64,000 bases of DNA from Bacteroidales bacterium UBA5536 (GTDB taxonomy: Bacteria; Bacteroidota; Bacteroidia; Bacteroidales; F082). How positions within the stretch are numbered: position 1 is the first letter of the stretch; every line of letters starts with the position of its first letter. A program made the position numbers and the translations under genes. The notes below the pieces were generated by a model that was not told the origin of the DNA, did no database searches, and saw nothing but the letters and a program-made list of their open reading frames with translations. The DNA is taken from contig DINQ01000024.1 of assembly GCA_002426795.1 (NCBI GenBank), positions 115,214-179,213 on the forward strand, written 5' to 3'. Below are positions 33,546 to 42,371 of this stretch, in pieces.

Positions 33546-34595
33546 TTAATCATTCGCAAACCGGGGATTATCAAACATGAAGTACGGAAGACTTCCTTTC
33601 CCCTTGGCAACCTCATATCGCTGCCTATTAGCCTTCATCCATTTCTTGAACCCATCAGGCAGGCTTCTAACCTTTCGCTCACTGGCAATCTCCAGTTCAC
33701 CATCCAGAAGGGCTTGCTGCATGGCCATGAATTCTTCATTAGTTGGAAGTACTGCAATTACATGGCATCTGCAGTTGGGATGCCATCCAGTAAACTTAAA
33801 CTCTTTCGGATATAATCCTTTCAAATCATCACAGATATCCACTACCGGGTGGTTATTGCTTAACCTGACCTCAAAGCCCTGAATGAAGTTTAGTTGCTGC
33901 CATCGCGTGTGGTCAGCAGTTCTGTATGCCATATTGGTTTCAGTCCTGGTCAAACGCATCGCATTCTTGTAACTGGATCGGTAAACACCCTGCCCAGGAT
34001 GGTATGCTTTTGCGTTCTTACTAAGCTGTAATGTTCCATGCTTATCTCTTACGCGCCGGAACAGCTTTTCAGGTTCGTTGAGGTACTTACGAACATCCCG
34101 GGAGAGCTGTGAAGCTGACTTTCCATCAGCGATACCCAGATCGAGTGCCATTTCCATTTCCTGCCTGAACTGGCCTGTGAAGTTCCACACTCGCTGACTC
34201 AGGTTTAGCCCGTTCATTCCTGTCTTTCGTGCGATAAAAGCAGCTCTAGCCTTGAGGTTACGCTGCATGTAAACTTCCGGAATCTTTCCCAGCCTGGTAA
34301 GAGAAAACACCTTTTCAACCCTCCGATCATTCTGCAGGTTGCTCTTGTCCCACTCTTGATTGATACCGGCAATAACCTCTGCTTTTATCCTGTCATTTAA
34401 ATCAACAAGAATATTTGTCGCTATCCGGTTGAGCTCTGGGTAATCTGAAAAGAGAAAGGGTTTAGATGTATCAATCTTGGTGTTATAGGCTGCTTCAAGC
34501 AGTTTTCTGATTGCAGCAAGGTAGGCCAGCCTTACTTTCTTGGCATAGCCCTCTACCCTATTGTATAGCGGGACGTTTTCATTTAGGTCGTACAT
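33546..34595 (-). CDS. MuF / SPP1 gp7-like head morphogenesis protein
   Basis: 349 residues. The C-terminal half contains the MuF signature with RTETNMAYRTADHTRWQQ, a conserved DICDDLKG segment and GWHPNCRCHVIAVLPT with the Cys pair. It is the minor capsid protein associated with the portal and ejected or needed for assembly. It follows the portal gene by 2 bp. After it the late operon is interrupted by the cargo island before the scaffold gene. Confidence 0.85.
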   Translation of the reverse strand: MYDLNENVPLYNRVEGYAKKVRLAYLAAIRKLLEAAYNTKIDTSKPFLFSDYPELNRIATNILVDLNDRIKAEVIAGINQEWDKSNLQNDRRVEKVFSLTRLGKIPEVYMQRNLKARAAFIARKTGMNGLNLSQRVWNFTGQFRQEMEMALDLGIADGKSASQLSRDVRKYLNEPEKLFRRVRDKHGTLQLSKNAKAYHPGQGVYRSSYKNAMRLTRTETNMAYRTADHTRWQQLNFIQGFEVRLSNNHPVVDICDDLKGLYPKEFKFTGWHPNCRCHVIAVLPTNEEFMAMQQALLDGELEIASERKVRSLPDGFKKWMKANRQRYEVAKGKGSLPYFMFDNPRFAND

Positions 34596-34597
34596 AA

Positions 34598-36007
34598 CTA
34601 AAAGCCTTGTCCAAATACATCACCTTGTTGTTCTCTGCGCGTTTTCCGCTCCTCATCTACTCGCTTGCTTTCAGCTTGTGAATCGTTGATGTACGGGTTT
34701 AATTCCCTGCCTGTTTCTTCACTCATCATTCCACTATCAATTGAATTGACAAGGTTTGAAATAACCTCTTGGATATCCTCCCCAAACGGACTCTGGAACT
34801 GGGCATCGACCACAAGATTATCCACCTGGCTTTTGAGTTTGATATCAAGGACATTGGCAATTGCTGACTTGATAAGTGAGATAAACCGGTCAATCAACTC
34901 ATCGTGTGTTTCTTTGTGCTTTTGGGCCTTGATCTCGGCCAATATCATCATTTGTTTGAGTGCTTTACCAGAGATAGTGGACAAACCTTTCATCTGGTCA
35001 AAGCTGATATTTGGAGTGAAGCTCTTACTCAGTATCTGCTTCTCCAGATACTCAAGTTCCAGTTTCTTAAGCTCCGGGGCGCTGTCAATGGTGAGGTACT
35101 TAACATCACCATCCTTACTATCCTTAATGAATAGTTTCCCTGGTTCAGACTTTTCCGGCATATTCTTCAACACATCTGCAGTAACAACGACAGCCGGCGA
35201 ACTGAAATAATCATTTACATCAGCATTAACCGATGCGATCCATTCTTCTCTTTCGATGAGCCTTTGTACTCCTTTGTGTTCCTTTTCTTGCCGGAAATAA
35301 ATTACAGGGATTTTACCAATCAGGTTCTTTTCTTCAATCACATCCCAACCGAGATCCTTCTTCTTACAGCGATAAATGATATCTTTTGTGAAAATATCGA
35401 TGTGTTTAACCGCTTTACCATCATACATCAGGTAGTAACCCCGTGCAAAAGTCATCAACTTGTCGTAATTATCGAACATAGTGTACAGCTCATCTCCACG
35501 ACTTCTGGCCAACACTTTCAGTAATGCTTCCGGCTGCCCTTCATCGTTTTTGTAAACATGAAGTAACAAGGCCGACTCCGTTTCAGCTCCGGCTAAACGT
35601 TTACACTGCCTTATACGGCTGTCGAATCTGGTTTCCTTGACTATATCAAGGAAGCTTTTGTAGGCATCATCGGTTCCATCGCTTGTTTGACTGAACTTAA
35701 CGGGCTTGCCATACAGAAACACCATTGCGATTTCATTGATGAACTCCTGGTATGGAATCGGGAGCTTCCATTGTTTTTCTGTACGCACCACCCTTCCCTC
35801 GGCATCTTTAATGATTTTATCAGGCCTTGAAACGATCTTGTGTTTATCAACTATGTATTCTTTAAGCGCCTCTTCTACTTCCGTTCCTCTGTACGACATC
35901 AAACGCACCAGGTTGTCAATATCTTTACTTTTAAGCAGGTTTTCAAAGTTCTGCTGAACGCCAAGAACCGATTTTACTTTATTTGAAATTACAGTCATGA
36001 TACTCAT
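34598..36007 (-). CDS. Portal protein (SPP1 gp6-like)
   Basis: 469 residues with the helical, charged pattern of SPP1-type portal proteins and a C-terminal tail ending in DVFGQGF. It forms the dodecameric ring through which DNA enters the head. It lies between the large terminase and MuF genes, the standard place. Length matches family members of about 450-500 residues. Confidence 0.85.
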   Translation of the reverse strand: MSIMTVISNKVKSVLGVQQNFENLLKSKDIDNLVRLMSYRGTEVEEALKEYIVDKHKIVSRPDKIIKDAEGRVVRTEKQWKLPIPYQEFINEIAMVFLYGKPVKFSQTSDGTDDAYKSFLDIVKETRFDSRIRQCKRLAGAETESALLLHVYKNDEGQPEALLKVLARSRGDELYTMFDNYDKLMTFARGYYLMYDGKAVKHIDIFTKDIIYRCKKKDLGWDVIEEKNLIGKIPVIYFRQEKEHKGVQRLIEREEWIASVNADVNDYFSSPAVVVTADVLKNMPEKSEPGKLFIKDSKDGDVKYLTIDSAPELKKLELEYLEKQILSKSFTPNISFDQMKGLSTISGKALKQMMILAEIKAQKHKETHDELIDRFISLIKSAIANVLDIKLKSQVDNLVVDAQFQSPFGEDIQEVISNLVNSIDSGMMSEETGRELNPYINDSQAESKRVDEERKTRREQQGDVFGQGF

Positions 36008-36017
36008 TGCTTTTGTC

Positions 36018-37490
36018 TTATAAGAAACCTAAACTCTCTTTTGTGATATTATTCGGGACATCAACCTTCCCATCGATATAGAAGTCTATCGCATAGCATA
36101 GCAGATCCACATACTCATCATGCGTTTTAAGCGGGAATCCACACACCTCATCAATAAAACCCTCATTCCACTCTCCCTCAACCAGGTATACCCGGCCACA
36201 TTCGACAGTTGGACTGGCAGCGTTAAGTCTTGTTTCTTTGCTGTCGTTTGGCGTTGGCGTTTCGGTAACATTCAGGGTTGTGTCTCTTTGCAACTGATGT
36301 ACGACTGATTTTCCATTTGCTTTTGGCTCAATCCTAAGGGTGCTGCGCTTATCATAGTTGTTTGCCTCTACGTAACCCGGGAGAAACTTGATAAGATCAG
36401 GGAACTGCTTGTAAAGCTTTCTGGCATCAAATATGAATATTGCGTTATTGATATAAGTTGTAGCGATAATTCCTGAGGGGTCGTTGTCTGTTTTCTTTTT
36501 CTTCTCATCGTAAGCCGTATCAATGAAGAAATGTACTGGAGCATTGCCGCGGATTGCCATAAATTGAGCGAGTGGGATTTTACGAAACCAATCTTCCTTG
36601 ATGATATTACCACCCTCAACAGTAGGTGACTGGTCATACTGTCCGGCATATCCCTTGCTTCCAAGGTCAACCTTTGCTTCTTCAAGAACCTTTGCTGACA
36701 ACCTTTTCGGGTCCATCAGGCCATTTATATAGTTTTTGCGAAGCTCAACCGGCTTCACATTATCACCATCTTCAGCTGGTAAACAGATATGTTTTATATT
36801 CTCACCCTTACGCTTGAGCAGGTATCCAGATACATCGTCCTCATGCAGGCGCTGCATGATGGTTACTACTGGCGTGTTCTCTTTGTCGACTTTACGTGAA
36901 GAAAGCGTTTTAGTGTGTTCTTTCGCCTGTTCTCTTAAGGCATCCGAACTGGCTTGCTTTGGATTTTGCGGGTCATCATTAATGATCACATGGCCATGCT
37001 TCCCGGTAATTGTTCCTCCGGTAGATGTTGTGTACCTGGCACCTGTTGAGGTGGTCTCATAGGACCCGGTTGCACTCTTATCACGCCGTATCCTCACTTC
37101 CGGGAAGAGCTGCATGTATTTGTCACTCTGAATGATGTCCTTGCTTTTTGATGCATGGTCGAGTGATAGATCACCGGAGTATGAGTTTGAAATAACCCTC
37201 AGTGAGGCATCTTGTGTCCACAGCCAAGCCGGCCACATCACAGTAACAATCGTGCTTTTTGTAGTTCCTGGTGAAATATTGATGAGAAGGTCATACGGTT
37301 TTGGTTCGCGGCTTACAATCGAGTATGACAAGACCTGTAATTCCTCACACAAGTAAGGAATATGCCAATTGTATACCGGTTGTTCTCTAATAATCACATC
37401 CCAAAAAGTTTTGACGAAGTAGAAGAAACTTCTTCTACACATTTCGCGGTCATAGGCAGTTTTAAGAGCTTCGACATCATCCTTTTTCAT
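36018..37490 (-). CDS. terL: Terminase large subunit
   Basis: 490 residues. The ATPase part has NISPGTTKSTIVTVMW (Walker A variant) and HVIINDDPQ (Walker B). The C-terminal RNase H-like nuclease begins VHFFIDTAYDEKKKKTDNDPSG, providing acidic metal-binding residues. It cuts and packages the genome. It overlaps the small terminase gene by 14 bp and precedes the portal gene. Confidence 0.95.
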   Translation of the reverse strand: MKKDDVEALKTAYDREMCRRSFFYFVKTFWDVIIREQPVYNWHIPYLCEELQVLSYSIVSREPKPYDLLINISPGTTKSTIVTVMWPAWLWTQDASLRVISNSYSGDLSLDHASKSKDIIQSDKYMQLFPEVRIRRDKSATGSYETTSTGARYTTSTGGTITGKHGHVIINDDPQNPKQASSDALREQAKEHTKTLSSRKVDKENTPVVTIMQRLHEDDVSGYLLKRKGENIKHICLPAEDGDNVKPVELRKNYINGLMDPKRLSAKVLEEAKVDLGSKGYAGQYDQSPTVEGGNIIKEDWFRKIPLAQFMAIRGNAPVHFFIDTAYDEKKKKTDNDPSGIIATTYINNAIFIFDARKLYKQFPDLIKFLPGYVEANNYDKRSTLRIEPKANGKSVVHQLQRDTTLNVTETPTPNDSKETRLNAASPTVECGRVYLVEGEWNEGFIDEVCGFPLKTHDEYVDLLCYAIDFYIDGKVDVPNNITKESLGFL

Positions 37491-37905
37491 TTGACTTGTC
37501 TAATATCTTACCTAATGCTGCAAGATCTTCGTCTGATAAATCACTCAAATCGTATTTCTTATTCACAGCAATACCGGCTCCATCAGCCCCGGTAACTTCT
37601 GTTCGTTCGCTGTAGCCACGGTCTTTCGCTTTAGTTTTTAAATAGAAAATTATTGCGGTGGTGTCTTTCTTCTTAATTTTTTCGAGCAAGGCAAATTCGG
37701 CCATGTCTTTTTGAATCTCACAAATATTCTCTGCCTTTTCACGAAAGTCTTCATCTTCCTTGAACCAGTTATAATAGGTCACACGACTTATCCCAGCAGC
37801 CTCACAGGCATAGGCAACCACACCCATTGTCTCCTTCAGTTTTTCAAGGAGAATCTCTTTCTTGCGCTTTTTGGTCATGCGCCTTCCCTGCCCTGCCCTG
37901 CTCAT
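37477..37905 (-). CDS. terS: Terminase small subunit
   Basis: 142 residues. ISRVTYYNWFKEDEDFREKAE is a helix-turn-helix typical of TerS proteins, with a basic N-terminus and a helical oligomerisation part. It recognises the packaging site. It overlaps the PAPS-reductase-like gene by 4 bp and terL by 14 bp. Confidence 0.85.
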   Translation of the reverse strand: MSRAGQGRRMTKKRKKEILLEKLKETMGVVAYACEAAGISRVTYYNWFKEDEDFREKAENICEIQKDMAEFALLEKIKKKDTTAIIFYLKTKAKDRGYSERTEVTGADGAGIAVNKKYDLSDLSDEDLAALGKILDKSNEKG

Positions 37906-38972
37906 TGCGCAGAATCATTAAAAATGTCACTGGTTATTTTCCTAATGGTTCGGTTTTTTGGATCACCTGCCACAAGCACTTGGAATAATCCCCTGCAGGT
38001 TTTATTGGAGGTCTTTTCATTTACCCTTGCATACAACTTCTTCACCTGTTTATATCCCGGGTACAAATCAGGGTGTTGAGATGCCTTTTTGAGCTCAAGC
38101 TTTAATAGTTTTCGATAGTCTTTATTCTCGTCTCCGTCAAACATTGAATCCTGCCTTGAGCTGCGGAACATATCTGTTTCCCAATACAGCATAACAAGAT
38201 CAGCATTGGGTTCTCTGCGGACAATACGTTCAAAAAGGTTTGGATAGAATTCAAGTACTTTTGGTAGTGTCTTGATCGTGTCGATGCTGAAAAACTGACT
38301 AATCCTGAGCTTGTTTACTGGCACTCCAACCTTGTATAAGTAGAGATAGGTCACGGGGAAACTCAGGTTGTGGAGTTTCATGTAGAACCACACGTCATTA
38401 TCTCGCCAGTCATAGATCGGATAAACATATGGAGACTTGGACTTTTCAGCGATAGAATTCATCCGTTGAACCGACTCATAAATCCTAAGGCCGACAAATT
38501 GGGGCATATCACCAAACACCCGTCTTGAAAACTGCTGATAGGTCATCCCCATCACAAATTTTGCATGGTTCCGGATCGCAAACTTTGGCATAGGTTTGAT
38601 CCACACATCTTCCTTCCCTGGCTCCCAGCAAATGAAACTTTCATCATTTTCCAGCCTGTTTACACAGTTGTAGTGTTTGATTGGGAGACAGAACCAATAG
38701 AACTTGGCTCCAAGACTCAGGAACTTTGCCCTCCATTGAAGAACCATCTGCTCAAAATCAGGATACACTCCTTCCTCATCGAAGAAAACCACTATCAACC
38801 GGTTAAATGATATGCTGTATTTCTGCATAGTTTTGATGATGATATCCCCCATGACAATACTATCCTTTCCACCGGAAAAGGAAAGAATTGCATATGCATG
38901 CTTGTTAAAGGTTTCGAGAACCCTTCTTTCGGCAGCTACCAATACATCAAAATCGTATGCCTTGACTTTCAT
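37902..38972 (-). CDS. PAPS reductase-like (IbrA-like) protein
   Basis: 356 residues. SGGKDS at about 33-38 is the PP-loop motif of PAPS reductases and related ATP pyrophosphatases. The long C-terminal region resembles the IbrA/DUF3440 branch. It would activate a substrate by adenylation for sulfur or amine transfer. It overlaps the ParB-like gene upstream by 4 bp. Together with the mirrored pair at 39493-40858 it may modify DNA or nucleotides; DndC of phosphorothioation systems is a relative in the same fold. Function is inferred. Confidence 0.8.
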   Translation of the reverse strand: MKVKAYDFDVLVAAERRVLETFNKHAYAILSFSGGKDSIVMGDIIIKTMQKYSISFNRLIVVFFDEEGVYPDFEQMVLQWRAKFLSLGAKFYWFCLPIKHYNCVNRLENDESFICWEPGKEDVWIKPMPKFAIRNHAKFVMGMTYQQFSRRVFGDMPQFVGLRIYESVQRMNSIAEKSKSPYVYPIYDWRDNDVWFYMKLHNLSFPVTYLYLYKVGVPVNKLRISQFFSIDTIKTLPKVLEFYPNLFERIVRREPNADLVMLYWETDMFRSSRQDSMFDGDENKDYRKLLKLELKKASQHPDLYPGYKQVKKLYARVNEKTSNKTCRGLFQVLVAGDPKNRTIRKITSDIFNDSAQ

Positions 38973-39490
38973 TTGTATTTCCTCCTTACCTCAGCCTTGT
39001 TGAAGCCCTGACGTTTTATTACCAGATTAAGGAAAGACTCCCGATCGATCTTTGAGAGACGGAAGATCTCCTCACGGCTCATGCCAATCTCCTTGGAAAT
39101 CTCATCAACAGTCTTACCCTTGTCCAGAAGTGTTTTGACAATGTTTTCCATTGGCTCAAGCAGGTGTGTACCACGCGCCCGGTTAAATGTCACTGTACCA
39201 TACATGTTCTTGGATTCATCTTCATGAGCAACAACAACCACAGGGATCTGATTATGGAGTAGGCTCTTTAGCGGCTCACGCCCTGAAACAAGCCAGCGGT
39301 GAAAACCATCGATGATTGTATAGTCAGGGCGAATCACAATAGGAAAGCAGAACCCATTGGTAAGAATGGACTGCATAAGCAGTTTAAGGTTCTTCTCTAG
39401 CACCTTGTTTGGGTTATAATCATTCGGCTTAATCAGGTCCCGACTGATAAACTGCATCTCCCTGAGCGGCTTGAAAAGGTCATTTTCCAT
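38969..39490 (-). CDS. ParB-like (IbrB-like) protein
   Basis: About 174 residues from the ATG at 39490, two bases after the preceding stop. FISRDLIKPNDYNPN and DGFHRWLVSG form the ParB/sulfiredoxin-like N-terminal domain (GFHRW at the nucleotide site), with a C-terminal helical segment containing SKEIGMSREEIFRLSKI. It resembles IbrB, the partner of the PAPS reductase-like IbrA. The longer start at 39526 would add 12 residues and overlap the upstream gene. Confidence 0.75.
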   Translation of the reverse strand: MENDLFKPLREMQFISRDLIKPNDYNPNKVLEKNLKLLMQSILTNGFCFPIVIRPDYTIIDGFHRWLVSGREPLKSLLHNQIPVVVVAHEDESKNMYGTVTFNRARGTHLLEPMENIVKTLLDKGKTVDEISKEIGMSREEIFRLSKIDRESFLNLVIKRQGFNKAEVRRKYK

Positions 39491-39492
39491 GC

Positions 39493-40065
39493 TTAGATCG
39501 TTATTTCGGTTCCACAATGGGGGCAAGTAATTGTTGCAGCTCTTTGCATCCCGGCGTCAATCTCATCAAGGTCATTACGCTGGGCATTTTCATCATCCTG
39601 TGAATATGACTCGTTTCTTCGTGCTGGCTTGGTGAAATCCACACCCATATTGTCAGGGCTAATTTCATTGAGGATTGTATCCAGGTAGTCATTTGAAAAA
39701 CCGATAATGTCGAATTCCGCAATCTCCTTCACAATCTTTTCCACCTGAGAGAAATTCACGTAACTCATGCTTTGAATCTTGTTGTCTTCAAGCAGAAGTT
39801 TCATTTTCTGTTTCTCGCTCAGCCCTTTGATCACTGTGACCTTGGCTTTTGTCTCTCCCATCTGTTCCAGCGCCATCTTTTTACCATGGCCACAAATGAC
39901 CAGGTAGTTCTCATCACAAATGATTGGGTAATACTGACCATAGCGATCCATACTCTTCACCAGGGCATCAATCTGCTCTTTGGTGTGAATATTGGGGTTT
40001 TCTGGATGGTTTTTGAGTAACGATAAATCCAGAAGCTTATCTTCGTGTTTGACTGCTTTTGCCAT
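39493..40065 (-). CDS. ParB-like protein with C-terminal zinc ribbon
   Basis: 190 residues. LSLLKNHPENPNIHTKEQ and ICGHGKKMALEQMG form a ParB/sulfiredoxin-like N-terminal domain. The C-terminus TCPHCGTEITI adds a CXXC pair, only half of a zinc-binding site, so it may pair with a second molecule. It overlaps the PAPS-reductase-like gene upstream by 29 bp. It forms the second, mirror-image half of the reductase-ParB cluster. Confidence 0.75.
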   Translation of the reverse strand: MAKAVKHEDKLLDLSLLKNHPENPNIHTKEQIDALVKSMDRYGQYYPIICDENYLVICGHGKKMALEQMGETKAKVTVIKGLSEKQKMKLLLEDNKIQSMSYVNFSQVEKIVKEIAEFDIIGFSNDYLDTILNEISPDNMGVDFTKPARRNESYSQDDENAQRNDLDEIDAGMQRAATITCPHCGTEITI

Positions 40066-40858
40066 ACTTTTCTAGTATTTGACGTGCTTCGATAAAGTAA
40101 TTTGCTGCTTTTTCAAGGGTTTGCGGACAAATCTGGTAGAGAGTTTCCCATGATCTTTTGCGGCCTTCAATAGAAGTTTGCACCGGCCATACACCGGTAC
40201 CACTTAGCCACCCTTCCGGATCGTTGTAAATTGGAGGAAGGTTTCTGTTCTTGAAATAATGACAGGCCGCAAGCACATGTTCATGCCTCCAGTGCGCGAT
40301 AGGAGAAAATCTTGTCACCCCTTTTCGATCGGTATAGATGTTGGTTCCCCGTCCTCCAGTATAATTACCGTCCTGTGTTCTACGACCTAAAAGAATGACA
40401 TCAAGGCTGGCATCTTGATAGAAGCTTGCTTGTGCCTGATGCTGGATGAGAGCATACCACTTGGCCATGAGCACTGAGGATTCCGGAAAGACCATGTGTG
40501 GATGTTTTATTAACCAATCATATCCAATACCGGCATCCCATGAGATACAGCCAGTGGGCTTGTTGTTATCGATCCACCTCATGTAATGCGGGTACTCTAT
40601 CTCTTTGGATAAGCCTATGACAGAGAGGTGAACTCCTGCCAGCTCACAAACCACTTGCAGTGCAATGCTGTCTTTCCCTCCTGACCATGCATAGCCAGCT
40701 CGCTTACCATGGACTTTTGATTTGATGTCCATAGCAGCCTCATAGACCAAGCGCTCACACTCATCCTTTGAAACAACTCTTTCGATATTGTCCCACAGAC
40801 GAATAAAGTCTTCATTTCTGGCCGTCTGCTTTCTGCCTGGTAGAGAAACGTTTTCCAT
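40037..40858 (-). CDS. PAPS reductase-like protein (second copy)
   Basis: 273 residues with SGGKDS at about 59-64 and GRRTQDGNYTGGRG in the middle, the PP-loop core of PAPS-reductase-like enzymes. It differs strongly from the copy at 37902-38972 in length and in sequence outside the loop, so it is an older duplicate or independently acquired. It overlaps the ParB-like gene by 29 bp. Substrate unknown; a role in DNA or nucleotide modification is inferred. Confidence 0.8.
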   Translation of the reverse strand: MENVSLPGRKQTARNEDFIRLWDNIERVVSKDECERLVYEAAMDIKSKVHGKRAGYAWSGGKDSIALQVVCELAGVHLSVIGLSKEIEYPHYMRWIDNNKPTGCISWDAGIGYDWLIKHPHMVFPESSVLMAKWYALIQHQAQASFYQDASLDVILLGRRTQDGNYTGGRGTNIYTDRKGVTRFSPIAHWRHEHVLAACHYFKNRNLPPIYNDPEGWLSGTGVWPVQTSIEGRKRSWETLYQICPQTLEKAANYFIEARQILEKYGKSSQTRR

Positions 40859-41457
40859 TACAAATGAATTGCTGTTGAAATGGTTACCTGGTCAGTTCCG
40901 GTGTCATACCTGAGTTGAAGCCAGGATAGTTTTGTCATTTTAAACCTCAGGTTTGTTACCAGGCCCGGGTTCATCCGAAAAGCATACCCGGCATTAAACA
41001 CTAATCTTCCAGATGCATATCCAGCAACAAATTGAAGCCTGTCGGATTGAAGAAATTTGTCATTCCGGAAGAAATTGTACCAGGTGAAGTCAACCATATA
41101 ACTACCCAGTTTGGCCGTTCCTGAAAGTGTTTCACTTAGCCTGCCGGTTTTGAGGTTGTAGACTGTCCGCATCAACAGGTAATACTTCTGCTTGTAGTTG
41201 AGGTTGAGCCAAATTTGAGGTGATGCGCTCTCCTGATTGATATTATACTGCAGGACCGGAGTCAGTGAAACCCAATCTGCAAGTGTGGCTTTCACTCCGA
41301 CAAATGGAGCAGCGCTTACGTTATCTGGGTTATTTACAGATACGTTCACCGGCATCCAATATCTGAATACCGTGGGCTGGGTGATACCATCGTACACCTG
41401 AGCGGATAAGCCGAGAGAGGCTAAAAGGAAAATGAGAATGATGCTAAACTTTTTCAT
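40858..41457 (-). CDS. Exported outer-membrane beta-barrel-like protein
   Basis: About 199 residues from the ATG at 41457, which gives a signal peptide (KKFSIILIFLLASLGLSAQ). The rest has alternating strands and ends in an aromatic/hydrophobic pattern (TISTAIHL), fitting a small outer-membrane barrel. It overlaps the preceding gene by 14 bp and follows the symporter cluster. A phage-encoded surface protein expressed during infection could block superinfection or alter the envelope; this is inference. Confidence 0.6.
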   Translation of the reverse strand: MKKFSIILIFLLASLGLSAQVYDGITQPTVFRYWMPVNVSVNNPDNVSAAPFVGVKATLADWVSLTPVLQYNINQESASPQIWLNLNYKQKYYLLMRTVYNLKTGRLSETLSGTAKLGSYMVDFTWYNFFRNDKFLQSDRLQFVAGYASGRLVFNAGYAFRMNPGLVTNLRFKMTKLSWLQLRYDTGTDQVTISTAIHL

Positions 41458-41764
41458 GAATTTGGTTTTTGGTTTTTTTGAATTGTTTAAGAATTTTCTT
41501 GAGTGCATTCTTGGCATTAAGAGCAGCCACGTAAACAGTATCGGGTTCCTGAAAGACTTTAGACCTTTTTATTTGCCCACCAGTAGTTGTAAGGATTACC
41601 TCCCCTTTTCTGTCCACTTTCTTGAGGGTGGCAGTTTTGACGTTGAAAGCAAACAAACTATGCCCAGGTTGAATTCTCACCCGGCCAAGAAGCTTGTATT
41701 CCTTTTCGGCCTGGATGCGTACTTCTTGTTCTGGTTTGGACTGATGTAGTTGCGGATCGAGCAT
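41444..41764 (-). CDS. Hypothetical basic protein
   Basis: 106 residues, strongly basic at the C-terminal end (KNALKKILKQFKKTKNQ) with a beta-rich middle. Overlaps the barrel gene by 14 bp. It may bind nucleic acid. No family is recognised. Confidence 0.5.
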   Translation of the reverse strand: MLDPQLHQSKPEQEVRIQAEKEYKLLGRVRIQPGHSLFAFNVKTATLKKVDRKGEVILTTTGGQIKRSKVFQEPDTVYVAALNAKNALKKILKQFKKTKNQIHEKV

Positions 41765-41778
41765 AGTTCAGTTGAGTT

Positions 41779-42030
41779 TTATTCAAATTCTGAAATGAAA
41801 ACAGTTTCTTCAACTGAAAGCCATACCGGAGGTTGAGTGCTACCACTCACAATTGCAAGCCAAACACTTCCTGTTCGTTGAATAGTTTCTAACTCCTCAG
41901 CAGATAGTTTCCAGCGTGAAATACAAAGCCTACCATCTGTATAGACTGGCAAGTTTCCACATTCTTCTTCTGTCATGCTTTCTGGTGGGCCAAGAACAAT
42001 ATTGCTTTCATCAAAGTCTACTGGTTTCAT
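41779..42030 (-). CDS. Small hypothetical protein
   Basis: 83 residues with the segment YTDGRLCISRWKLSAEELE and an acidic first third. It overlaps the gene upstream by 4 bp. Proteins of this build are found in phages of this type, but no function is known. Confidence 0.5.
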   Translation of the reverse strand: MKPVDFDESNIVLGPPESMTEEECGNLPVYTDGRLCISRWKLSAEELETIQRTGSVWLAIVSGSTQPPVWLSVEETVFISEFE

Positions 42031-42371
42031 GATTGTTGATTCTTTTGTGCATTATCAAGTATTTTTTCAGACAAATTTTTAAACTGGATAGCGGCTTCAG
42101 AAAAAGGGTTTCCAGTATCACCAAGGAATTCTTTTGGAGGTATTCTCATAAATGAAAATCTGTCAGCAATAACTGATTCCCTGTCCTTTGCCCTTAAAGC
42201 CACTGATATCCCGGTAACCTTGCCTTTCTCATGCGCTTCACCTATAGCCTCTAAATCACGAAACAAAAAGTGTAGCTTGTTGTATAGCGCTAACATTGCC
42301 CAAAAGCACTCTTCATGATCAGGAACTTTGCCATCTCTTGAATCACTAACGATATCAATCAATCTTCTCAT
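42027..42371 (-). CDS. Hypothetical protein
   Basis: 114 residues, charged and mostly helical, without known motif. It overlaps the symporter gene upstream by 4 bp and the next gene by 4 bp, so it belongs to the same operon. Function unknown. Confidence 0.5.
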   Translation of the reverse strand: MRRLIDIVSDSRDGKVPDHEECFWAMLALYNKLHFLFRDLEAIGEAHEKGKVTGISVALRAKDRESVIADRFSFMRIPPKEFLGDTGNPFSEAAIQFKNLSEKILDNAQKNQQS

